Shown: positions 1 to 5,686 of the stretch, one piece after another
Numbering within the stretch: position 1 is the stretch's first letter
Layout: each line of letters begins with the position of its first letter
NCBI GenBank assembly: GCA_021161085.1
Contig: JAGHBH010000066.1
Location: 1 to 11,290, forward strand
Direction of reading: 5' to 3'
Source of the DNA: Thermoplasmata archaeon
GTDB taxonomy: Archaea; Thermoplasmatota; Thermoplasmata; JAGHBH01
Length of the DNA stretch: 11,290 nt
Notes under the pieces: generated by a model
Databases searched by the model: none
What the model was told of the DNA's origin: nothing
What the model saw: the letters and a program-made list of their open reading frames with translations, nothing else
Program-made: the position numbers and the translations under genes

Positions 1-701
1 CTCCCATCCCCACCTCCTTCGGCGTCTCCCGTCCCGCTTTTCCTTATCTTGTTTCTTATCCTGTGCCGGAACTGGATAAATACTGCGACCGTGGAGACCG
101 CTATCAGGAGCACGATGAAGATGGGGAGGATGTTTCCATGGCCACCAGAAGAGGTGACGTTTCCCTCTCCCTCGCTGCCTCCGGTGGTGTTTCCGGCGGC
201 CGTGCCGTTGTATATGACATTGACATAGAGGGTAGTTTCCTGCACGCTGCCGGCCGTGGCCCCTGACTGCCACTTCCCGCTCACTACTACAGTATCAGTC
301 AGATTCCAGTCGAGATATGATTCGGTGGCGGTGACGGTGAAGTTCTCCGTGTGCGTGCCCACGGGAAAAACGATGCCCGAAGGCTGCACGGTGGCGTTGC
401 CCAGGGACGCCGTTGCTTTTAGAGAGACTACACATCTTGTTGTCGTGGTGCAGGTTATGGTTCCGTTGAAGGTGGCATTTCCCGTCTCCCCCTCCGAGAG
501 GTGGAGGTCTATCTCATATGGCTCTATGGTGATGGTTATCTGTGCGACTCTGACCCCTTCCGGTCTTTCCGATATCTCCGGTGTCCCAACGGAGGGATAG
601 GACATGGGCGAGATGAAGGATATCAGAACGAGGGATGCGATATCGCAGAGGGCGGCCAGCGAGATGACCCCGTGCAGCCGGACCGGTTGGGTTCTTTTCA
701 T
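1..701 (-). CDS. Secreted or cell-surface, sequon-rich membrane-anchored protein (partial, 3' end outside window)
   Basis: Reading the minus strand from the ATG at 701 gives 233 codons with no stop, so the gene continues past position 1. The N-terminus is basic (MKRTQPVR) and is followed by a hydrophobic stretch at residues 11-31, which looks like a signal peptide or anchor. The ectodomain (about 35-188) is rich in beta-prone Thr/Val and has eight N-x-S/T sequons (N75, N79, N102, N120, N133, N165, N171, N181). It has one close Cys pair (C84, C90) that could form a disulfide. A Gly/Ser/Thr hinge precedes a transmembrane helix at about 190-209, then a basic cytoplasmic tail that begins FRHRIRNKIRK. 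The fold may be Ig-like or a beta-sandwich, which is inference from composition only. I do not recognise the family and assign no function. A weak GGTGG lies just before the ATG and a TATA-like box sits about 35 bases upstream. It is divergent from the ferredoxin gene. Confidence 0.72.
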   Translation of the reverse strand, partial: MKRTQPVRLHGVISLAALCDIASLVLISFISPMSYPSVGTPEISERPEGVRVAQITITIEPYEIDLHLSEGETGNATFNGTITCTTTTRCVVSLKATASLGNATVQPSGIVFPVGTHTENFTVTATESYLDWNLTDTVVVSGKWQSGATAGSVQETTLYVNVIYNGTAAGNTTGGSEGEGNVTSSGGHGNILPIFIVLLIAVSTVAVFIQFRHRIRNKIRKSGTGDAEGGGDG

Positions 702-735
702 TCCACCACCCTGTTTATTATTCTGGAGCGGATGG

Positions 736-743
736 TATTAAAT
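736..743 (-). promoter_or_regulatory. Candidate archaeal TATA box for the surface-protein gene
   Basis: On the minus strand the sequence reads ATTTAATA, in an AT-rich patch of a GC-rich region. Initiation about 25 bases downstream would fall near 714 and give a leader of roughly 13 bases before the ATG at 701. The assignment rests on archaeal promoter geometry only. Confidence 0.45.
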
Positions 744-786
744 GTTTTGGTGGATTTTTTTGTAGGCTTCCGGGGGGAGGGTATCA

Positions 787-796
787 TTTAATATAT
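787..796 (+). promoter_or_regulatory. Candidate archaeal TATA box for the ferredoxin-protease operon
   Basis: The sequence TTTAATATAT matches an archaeal TATA box. Initiation about 25 bases downstream, near 817-822, would place the ferredoxin ATG at 835 after a short leader carrying GAGGTGAG (823-830). The divergent promoter for the surface protein lies within 50 bases, so the 702-834 interval could hold shared regulatory sites. No other clear motif is visible there. Confidence 0.55.
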
Positions 797-834
797 CCTG
801 TGGTGTTACGGATGGTGAGAGCGAGGTGAGACGT

Positions 835-1050
835 ATGGCGGTCAAGAAGTATGAGAGCGGCAGCGGCATCGTGATAGGGATAGATCATGAGAAGTGTGTG
901 GGCTCGGGGGAGTGTGTGTCCGTCTGCCCCGTCTCCGTGTTTGAGCTGGTGGACAACAAGTCCACGGCCCCTAACGTGGAAGCCTGCATAGAATGCTGTG
1001 CCTGTGTCTCCGCCTGTCCAACCGGGGCCATAGACCACAGCTCATGCTGA
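835..1050 (+). CDS. Dicluster ferredoxin with a Ser-substituted first cluster motif
   Basis: This is a 71-residue soluble electron carrier of the bacterial-type 2[Fe-S] ferredoxin family. The second motif is complete (C51, C54, C57, C61-Pro). The first reads C21-x5-C27-x3-C31-Pro, with Ser24 where the second Cys normally sits. Cluster I should therefore be a [3Fe-4S] cluster or a [4Fe-4S] cluster with an unusual ligand. Asp at this position is known in Pyrococcus ferredoxin and Desulfovibrio africanus ferredoxin III. Extra Cys occur at 55 and at the C-terminus (71). The ATG at 835 is preferred over the in-frame GTG at 826, because GAGGTGAG (823-830) lies 4-5 bases before the ATG and would otherwise sit over the start. 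It is followed after 53 bases by the hydrogenase maturation protease. That position suggests it donates electrons to the convergent Mbh hydrogenase, which is inferred from context. It could instead serve other oxidoreductases. Confidence 0.9.
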   Translation: MAVKKYESGSGIVIGIDHEKCVGSGECVSVCPVSVFELVDNKSTAPNVEACIECCACVSACPTGAIDHSSC

Positions 1051-1091
1051 GCCTCTCATAGTGGTACTGGCAGGGTGACAGCTTCTTTTTC

Positions 1092-1097
1092 GGAGGT
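1092..1097 (+). promoter_or_regulatory. Ribosome binding site that fixes the TTG start of the protease
   Basis: GGAGGT ends six bases before the TTG at 1104. This spacing supports the rare TTG as start codon over the later in-frame GTG (1113) and ATG (1119), which would cut into the conserved N-terminal beta strand. Confidence 0.7.
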
Positions 1098-1103
1098 CCT
1101 GCC

Positions 1104-1577
1104 TTGGTCAGCGTGCTCATGGGTGTGGGCAACCCTCTCAAGGGAGACGACGGGGTGGGTCCCTACGCCGCGGATTACATGGCCTCTCTCTCCCCCCGGG
1201 GTTGGGAGGCGTGGAACGTGGAGACCGTGCCGGAGAACTACACGGGCAGGCTCAGAAGGGTCCGGCCGGAGACTCTGGTGGTGGTGGACGCCTGCGACAT
1301 GGGGCTGGAGGCGGGCGAGGCCCGCCGCATACCACCGGAGATGGTGGGTGTGATGCACGTGTCCACCCATTCCATCCCGCTCTCGGTGTTTCTGTCCATT
1401 GTAAAAGAGTATGTGGGCGATGCCGTCTTGGTGGGCGTCCAGGCGGATATGGGCAACATGTTCCTCGGTGCGGAACTCACTCCCCGGATGCAGGCTGCTG
1501 CCCGGCGTCTGGTGGAGACGCTGGTTTCGGAGGGGCCTGGGGGGGTGGCTGTTCTGCAAACCTCCCCGAGTCGGTGA
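1104..1577 (+). CDS. [NiFe] hydrogenase maturation endopeptidase, HycI/HyaD family
   Basis: This 157-residue cytoplasmic protease should remove the C-terminal extension of the hydrogenase large subunit once nickel is inserted. The N-terminus has the family signature GVGNPLKGDDGVG (7-19). The three expected nickel-recognition positions are present: Asp16 in GDDG, Asp62 in VVVDACDMG, and His89 in the STHSIPL segment. They match Asp16, Asp62 and His90 of E. coli HycI almost exactly. A C-terminal helix (LTPRMQAAARRLVETL) is also typical. Translation starts at TTG 1104 with GGAGGT six bases upstream. The gene forms a short operon with the ferredoxin and converges on mbhN, sharing its last 101 bp antisense. 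The probable substrate is MbhL, encoded in the same window with a 42-residue tail after its DPCxxCxxR motif. Substrate assignment is by context. The family assignment is firm. Confidence 0.93.
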   Translation: MVSVLMGVGNPLKGDDGVGPYAADYMASLSPRGWEAWNVETVPENYTGRLRRVRPETLVVVDACDMGLEAGEARRIPPEMVGVMHVSTHSIPLSVFLSIVKEYVGDAVLVGVQADMGNMFLGAELTPRMQAAARRLVETLVSEGPGGVAVLQTSPSR

Positions 1578-1989
1578 TGACTAGGTTGTCCGAATACTTG
1601 TTGGTGTCCGCCATGAGGAATTCCGTGCTCATGCGTATGCAGTGTTTGGGACATATCTCGGTGCAGAGTTCGCAGAAGGTGCATCTGCTCATGTAGAACT
1701 TCACCTTTCCCCCCTTGGGTCCGCCGTCCGGGGGAGGCACGAATTCTATGGCGTTGGCCGGACACACCTTTATGCACATCCTGCAGCCGATGCAGGCCTC
1801 CCTGTCGTATTCTATCTTTCCTCTGAAGTTGTCCGGCACGGGGACGGGGGGGTTTATCCTGACCTTTCCCTCCTCTATGGCCTTGGCCACGGCGTGCATG
1901 TTCTTGGGGGCGTATTTCACCGGGAACGGGTTGGTGAAGGGACGGTCGAACAGCTGGCGGAATATCTCGAACCACATGGGACTGGCCAT
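1477..1989 (-). CDS. mbhN: Mbh hydrogenase ferredoxin-like subunit MbhN (NuoI-like, two [4Fe-4S])
   Basis: MbhN is the peripheral electron-entry subunit of the Mbh complex. It takes electrons from reduced ferredoxin and passes them to the MbhJ cluster. The 170-residue protein has two complete motifs, C66-x2-C69-x2-C72-x3-C76-Pro and C103-x2-C106-x2-C109-x3-C113-Pro, as in NuoI/Nqo9. The N-terminal segment (FRQLFDRPFTNPFP) probably lies along the membrane arm. Residues 147-170 form a Pro/Ala/Gln-rich tail that I infer lies outside the family core. This tail lies in the stretch overlapping the protease gene antisense (residues 138-170). The ATG at 1989 is chosen over an in-frame GTG at 1998, because GGAGGT (1997-2002) is seven bases before the ATG. 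One base separates the gene from the mbhM stop, so translation is probably coupled. It is the last gene of the operon. Confidence 0.94.
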   Translation of the reverse strand: MASPMWFEIFRQLFDRPFTNPFPVKYAPKNMHAVAKAIEEGKVRINPPVPVPDNFRGKIEYDREACIGCRMCIKVCPANAIEFVPPPDGGPKGGKVKFYMSRCTFCELCTEICPKHCIRMSTEFLMADTNKYSDNLVITDSGRFAEQPPPQAPPKPASPPDAGQQPASGE

Positions 1990-2002
1990 ATCACACACCT
2001 CC
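1987..2002 (-). promoter_or_regulatory. Translation-coupling junction mbhM/mbhN, copy 1 of an identical 16-mer
   Basis: The minus strand reads GGAGGTGTGTGATATG. The SD site GGAGGT encodes the Gly-Gly near the end of MbhM, followed by Val and the stop TGA, then one base, then the mbhN ATG. The same 16 bases occur at the mbhH/mbhI junction (5671-5686). Confidence 0.75.
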
Positions 2003-3025
2003 TAGGGTGTCCAGGTAGAGGAGAAGCGTTCCCGCAAGGGCCATGAGGCTCACCGGCACCAGATATATGTAGCTTATCTTGTCTATCTTCAGCCTGGGGA
2101 AGGCGACCCTCACCGTGGTGACCGTGGCGAAGAGCACAAGGAACACTTTGAACAGGAAGAACAGGCCGTCGATTATCCAGGCCACCACCGGCTGGTCCAT
2201 TATCAGCGGAAGGGCGTAGTATTTTTCAACGATGGGCGAGAGAGGGTGGGGGAAGAAGAGGCCGACGATTATGGCCGCCATGACCAGGCCCTTGACCGCA
2301 TCCGCTATGTAGAACATGGCCAGGTCTCTCCCGGAGTACTCCGCCATTAAACCCCCGCCCAGCTCGGTCTCCGCCTCCGGGGCGTCAAAGGGTATCTTGG
2401 ACAGCTCGCTGGGTGTCACCACAACAAGGCTGAGGAGAAGCAGCACGGCTCCTATGAATCCTATGGGGCCGACCAGACCCCAGATGGGGGCGGCCTCCAT
2501 GGTGGTGAAGGCGAAGGGAGCGCTGCCGGGCAGGACCCGGGTGTAGAACCATGCCAGGGAGAGAATAACTATCGCCAGGGGGAACTCGTAGCTCATCATC
2601 ATCACCATCTCCCTCTGGGCTCCTATGGCGGCCACGGGCGACCCGGAGGAGAATCCGCCTAGAGCCATGGCGAGAGAGGGTATTATGAGCAGGTAGAGAA
2701 CCAGGATGAGGTCGCCGTGTGCCTTCAACGGCGGAGACAGCGGCCCCCACGGAATGTAGAGCACCAGCAGCAGTGCGGCCACGAGGCCGATAACCGGCAT
2801 GCCGTGGAAGATCCAGTCCACGGCGCCGTCCGGGGTGATGGTCTCCTTCTGCATGAGCTTGGATATGTCCCGGAACGGCTGACGGAGCGGCGGTCCTATC
2901 CTGGACTGCATGTGGGCGGCTATCTTCCGGTCTATACCCTTGTATGCCAGACCGACAACCACCGCCGCCAGCATCGCCAATACACCCAGGAGCATACGAA
3001 CGTAGAGGTCATTTATGTCCATCAT
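1991..3025 (-). CDS. mbhM: Mbh hydrogenase membrane anchor subunit MbhM (NuoH/HyfC-like)
   Basis: MbhM is the integral membrane subunit that links the hydrogenase arm to the ion-pumping arm, equivalent to NuoH of complex I. The 344-residue protein has about eight hydrophobic segments. Cytoplasmic loops carry the family signatures: a basic segment RKIAAHMQSRIGPP (33-46), the QREMVMMMSYEFPLA region (138-151), and the acidic IPFDAPEAETELGGGLMAEY segment (211-230), which probably forms part of the proton path to the catalytic module. The gene is read from ATG 3025, which overlaps the mbhL stop by one base (TAATG). A Gly-coding run in the end of mbhL (GGAGGGGGG) acts as SD site. ATG 3022 is an equally possible start. 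A GTG at 3031 is less likely. Length and motifs are normal for the family and I see no damage. Confidence 0.95.
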   Translation of the reverse strand: MMDINDLYVRMLLGVLAMLAAVVVGLAYKGIDRKIAAHMQSRIGPPLRQPFRDISKLMQKETITPDGAVDWIFHGMPVIGLVAALLLVLYIPWGPLSPPLKAHGDLILVLYLLIIPSLAMALGGFSSGSPVAAIGAQREMVMMMSYEFPLAIVILSLAWFYTRVLPGSAPFAFTTMEAAPIWGLVGPIGFIGAVLLLLSLVVVTPSELSKIPFDAPEAETELGGGLMAEYSGRDLAMFYIADAVKGLVMAAIIVGLFFPHPLSPIVEKYYALPLIMDQPVVAWIIDGLFFLFKVFLVLFATVTTVRVAFPRLKIDKISYIYLVPVSLMALAGTLLLYLDTLGGV

Positions 3026-4284
3026 TACCACCCCCCTCCCGAGGGCTTTCCCTTCATCCTACGGAGCCTTCTGGTCTTCCGGACGCTGAGCCTGTAGAAG
3101 TCCTCCTTCGTCATCACGCCCTCCTTTCCAGTCTCGCCGTCCACGACGGTCACCCTGTCCATGCAGCCGATGCACGGGTCTATGCTTGCTGCCACGATGG
3201 CCACGTCGGCTATCTGGGCTCCCACGAGCATCTTCTGCCATGCGATGATGTTGTTGTAGGTGCTGGCCCGGACCTTCCATGCGGAGACGTTCTCGTCCCC
3301 GGGGTCCAGGCGAACATAGTGTATCATCTCACCCCTAGGGGCCTCGGTCATGCCTATGGCCTCTCCTCCGGCCTTCTTCATGTGCATGAGCACCTTGTTG
3401 ACGTTCATCTCCCACCTTATAGGTCCCGGGGGCATGTTGTCCAGACAGAATTCTATGATATCCAGGCTCTGTCCAACCTCAAGTATGCGGACCACGGTTT
3501 TGGCATAGGTATCTCCGGTGTTGGGATATCCCATCTGCTCCGGCAGACAGGGCTTGAGGTCCAGGTCCGCATAGCCCCCGTAGGGCTGGTCAACACGCAC
3601 ATCCTTGGGCACGCCGGAGCCCCGGGTGGTGGGACCCACGGCGGAGGTCTCCAGGGCGTCCTTCTTGGTCAGCACGCCGACGTTAACGGTCCTGTGTTTG
3701 AACAGCGGGTCCTCGAGGAAGGCGTCTGCCAGCTTCTGGAACTCCCGCCTGTATGCCGATATCATCTCCTTGATGCGGGGTATCTTCTCCGGAGATATAT
3801 CCCGGCGGACGCCTCCCTGGTAGTACATGGCGTAGTTCACACGGTTGCCGCTTATATATTCCAGGACATCCTGGACGTCCTCACGGAGCTTCCATGTCCA
3901 GTGCAGCAGGGTGTCGAAACCCAGCTCGTGGGCGGCCACACCGGCCCAGAGAACATGGCTGTGTATCCTCTCCAGCTCGGCCATGATGGTCCTGATGTAC
4001 TGGGCCCTCTCCGGTATGTCGTTGATGCCCGCCGCCTTCTCGCTGGCCATGGTGAAGGCGTACTGGTGGACGATGCTGCAGATACCGCAGATCCTCTCCG
4101 CCAGATGGAGCACCTGGAGGGGATTCCTCCGCATTCCGATGAACTCTATGCCGCGGTGGTTCACCCCGGGCTGGACGTCCACTTCCTTGACTATCTCGCC
4201 GTCCATGACGAACTTGAACATGGTCGGCTCCTTCAACGCCGGATGAACGGGTCCTATGGGCAGCGTGTAAGAACACTTCGACAT
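3025..4284 (-). CDS. mbhL: Mbh [NiFe] hydrogenase large (catalytic) subunit MbhL
   Basis: MbhL holds the Ni-Fe active site that reduces protons to H2. The 419-residue protein has both nickel-binding pairs: R64-I-C66-G-I-C69 near the N-terminus and D369-P-C371-I-G-C374-M-D-R377 near the C-terminus. This marks it as a true group 4 hydrogenase. The related Mbx/Mbs and complex I subunits lack an intact set of nickel ligands. The N-terminal IGPVHPAL (10-17) and the N42-HRGIE segment are also typical of the family. A 42-residue basic tail follows R377. In HycE a tail at this place is removed after the Arg by HycI, and a HycI-type protease is encoded next to this cluster. Start ATG 4284 is supported by the GAGGGGGTG run just upstream. 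The GTG at 4290 is an alternative that overlaps the mbhK stop. It lies between mbhK and mbhM with 2-base and minus 1-base spacings. Confidence 0.96.
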   Translation of the reverse strand: MSKCSYTLPIGPVHPALKEPTMFKFVMDGEIVKEVDVQPGVNHRGIEFIGMRRNPLQVLHLAERICGICSIVHQYAFTMASEKAAGINDIPERAQYIRTIMAELERIHSHVLWAGVAAHELGFDTLLHWTWKLREDVQDVLEYISGNRVNYAMYYQGGVRRDISPEKIPRIKEMISAYRREFQKLADAFLEDPLFKHRTVNVGVLTKKDALETSAVGPTTRGSGVPKDVRVDQPYGGYADLDLKPCLPEQMGYPNTGDTYAKTVVRILEVGQSLDIIEFCLDNMPPGPIRWEMNVNKVLMHMKKAGGEAIGMTEAPRGEMIHYVRLDPGDENVSAWKVRASTYNNIIAWQKMLVGAQIADVAIVAASIDPCIGCMDRVTVVDGETGKEGVMTKEDFYRLSVRKTRRLRRMKGKPSGGGW

Positions 4285-4286
4285 CT

Positions 4287-4856
4287 TCACACCCCCTCGT
4301 CATGCACATTCCTGATGTATTTCTCCAGCTTCTTCAACTCCTCTTCGTCCTTACGCCACGGATGCACATCCGGCGGCAGGCTCTCCGATAGGAACAGCTG
4401 CCGTCCGTCGGGGATGCCCTCCATGACGACACCCAGGAACTCCTGTTTCTCCCTCTCCGTGATGATGGCCCCCGGGACCAGGTCGCTGACGGAAGGGAAC
4501 CGGGGGTCGCTCTTGGGACATCTGGAGCCTATGCTCACGCTTATCTGGCCCCCGCCCATGCCCCAGTAGACCTGGAAGTGGTATATGAGCTCTATCTCGT
4601 CTCCGATATCGCTGCCGGAGGCGACGGATATGTGGAGAGGGGAATGTACCTCTGCCAGCAGCTTGACGGCATCCCGGAAGTTCTCCCTCTTGACCCTTAT
4701 CCACACGGACTCGAAGGGCTTCTTGCGGACGCCGTTGGTATAGACATCCACGCGGGTGTCCACCACGCCGTCACCCAGCCGCTCCCTGAAGAGGGAGACT
4801 ATCTCCTCTCCGGTCAGCCTCTTGATCTTGCCATCGGCCTCTGCTGGCTCCATCAT
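4287..4856 (-). CDS. mbhK: Mbh hydrogenase 30-kDa-like subunit MbhK (NuoC-like)
   Basis: MbhK is a soluble subunit of the peripheral arm that packs against MbhL and corresponds to NuoC/Nqo5. It carries no cofactor ligands and is thought to be structural. The 189-residue protein has the expected core of this family: an IELIYHF strand (88-94), then DPRFPSVSDLVPGA and ITEREKQEFLGV (132-143), and a C-terminal segment GIPDGRQLFLSESLPPDVHP (147-166), which matches the conserved end of NuoC proteins. The ATG at 4856 overlaps the mbhJ stop as ATGA. The second ATG at 4853 is equally possible. The SD site GAGGTGAGG lies in the last codons of mbhJ. The protein ends in Glu-Gly-Val, whose codons GAG GGG GTG supply the SD site of mbhL. 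Confidence 0.92.
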   Translation of the reverse strand: MMEPAEADGKIKRLTGEEIVSLFRERLGDGVVDTRVDVYTNGVRKKPFESVWIRVKRENFRDAVKLLAEVHSPLHISVASGSDIGDEIELIYHFQVYWGMGGGQISVSIGSRCPKSDPRFPSVSDLVPGAIITEREKQEFLGVVMEGIPDGRQLFLSESLPPDVHPWRKDEEELKKLEKYIRNVHDEGV

Positions 4857-5302
4857 GCCTCACCTCTCAGTTCTTCCAGCACCAGCCATGCCTTGGCCGC
4901 TCCCTCTATGATCGCCTCGGGTCTGGGGGGACACCCGGGGATGTGCACTATCTTGACGTCCGGGTCTATCTGTTTGAGGAAGTGGTCTATGGGCCCCAGG
5001 ATGTTGTAGCTCTCATAATAGACGCCGGTGGTGTTCCCGCAGTTGCCGACGACGAGCACAACCTTGGGGTCAGGGGTCTGGTTGTATATTCTCTTGATGC
5101 GGGGTGCCATGGCCCTGGTGACGGGTCCGGCCATGATGAGCACGTCCGCATGCCTGGGCGAGCCCACCAGTTTTATGCCGAAACGTTCCACGTCGTATCT
5201 GGGTGTGAGGGCTGCCACGATCTCTATGTCGCATCCGTTGCACGAGCCGGTGTTCACATGGAAGGCCCAGAGCGCCCGATCGAAGTTCTTGTTGAGTTTC
5301 AT
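4853..5302 (-). CDS. mbhJ: Mbh [NiFe] hydrogenase small subunit MbhJ (NuoB-like)
   Basis: MbhJ holds the proximal [4Fe-4S] cluster next to the Ni-Fe site and relays electrons from MbhN to MbhL. The 149-residue protein has the short form of the small subunit found in energy-converting hydrogenases and complex I. Its four cluster ligands are C21 and C24 (GSCNGCDIE), C88 (VGNCG) and C124 (IPGCPPRPEAI). It has no twin-arginine signal, so it stays on the cytoplasmic side. The ATG at 5302 has GGAGTGA about seven bases upstream. The 17-base spacer between this gene and mbhI (5303-5319) is the only real gap between genes of the whole cluster and coincides with the border between the hydrogenase and Mrp-like modules. 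Confidence 0.95.
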   Translation of the reverse strand: MKLNKNFDRALWAFHVNTGSCNGCDIEIVAALTPRYDVERFGIKLVGSPRHADVLIMAGPVTRAMAPRIKRIYNQTPDPKVVLVVGNCGNTTGVYYESYNILGPIDHFLKQIDPDVKIVHIPGCPPRPEAIIEGAAKAWLVLEELRGEA

Positions 5303-5319
5303 CGTCCATCACTCCCGTA

Positions 5320-5673
5320 TCAGAGGAATACCACCATCAGTATTATGGCGGTCATGGCCACCACCATCCAGGAGATGTAGTCGTTCGCATTGCCCGTGTG
5401 CTCTCCACGCACCGGCCGGTAGTACCGCTCCATGGCCTTCACGAAACCCCAGTAGACGTTGCCAGATTTCACCCAGGCGCTGGAGGGCACTATGTTGCCG
5501 AAGTAGAAGGGCTCTCCCACGTGCTCCCTCTCCTTGTGGCCCTTGATTCCTCTGGACCGGATGGCGTAGGCTATGATGAACGCCACCAGGGCCATCAGGG
5601 CGAACAGGAGGGCTGTCCACGTGCCCCCGTCGGTATCCAACCCGAGCTTTATGTCGAAGTTCAATCCGAACAT
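5320..5673 (-). CDS. mbhI: Mbh complex subunit MbhI (two-helix linker protein)
   Basis: MbhI is a small membrane subunit specific to Mbh/Mbx-type complexes. In the solved Pyrococcus complex it helps bridge the Mrp-like antiporter and hydrogenase modules. The 117-residue protein has one transmembrane helix near the N-terminus (about 18-38), a polar loop with a REHVGEPFYFGNIVPSS stretch (49-65), an amphipathic segment GNVYWGFVKAMERYYRP (71-87), and a C-terminal transmembrane helix (99-117). Recognition rests on position between mbhH and mbhJ and on this layout more than on sharp motifs. ATG 5673 is preferred to GTG 5682, because GGAGGT sits seven bases upstream of the ATG. The GTG would have no room for an SD site. 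Confidence 0.85.
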   Translation of the reverse strand: MFGLNFDIKLGLDTDGGTWTALLFALMALVAFIIAYAIRSRGIKGHKEREHVGEPFYFGNIVPSSAWVKSGNVYWGFVKAMERYYRPVRGEHTGNANDYISWMVVAMTAIILMVVFL

Positions 5674-5686
5674 ATCACACACCTCC
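5671..5686 (-). promoter_or_regulatory. Translation-coupling junction mbhH/mbhI, copy 2 of an identical 16-mer
   Basis: The minus strand reads GGAGGTGTGTGATATG, identical to 1987-2002. It encodes the C-terminal Gly-Gly-Val-stop of MbhH and carries the SD site and ATG of mbhI. The mbhK/mbhL junction (GAGGGGGTGTGAAGATG) is a close variant. Confidence 0.75.

Noticed and set aside
640..660. Lipoprotein signal (Cys19) in the surface protein
   Set aside because: The residues before the Cys (Ala-Ala-Leu) do not fit a lipobox, and the hydrophobic stretch continues beyond it.
1238..1975. 245-codon open frame on the minus strand overlapping mbhN and the protease
   Set aside because: It runs in a different frame from mbhN over the region with two clear [4Fe-4S] motifs, and its translation is Arg/Gly/His-rich without motifs.
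2944..4569. 541-codon open frame on the plus strand
   Set aside because: It lies antisense to mbhL and mbhK, whose motifs are unmistakable. The translated product is rich in His, Val and Gly without any recognisable motif. Such frames arise from biased third positions in GC-rich genes.
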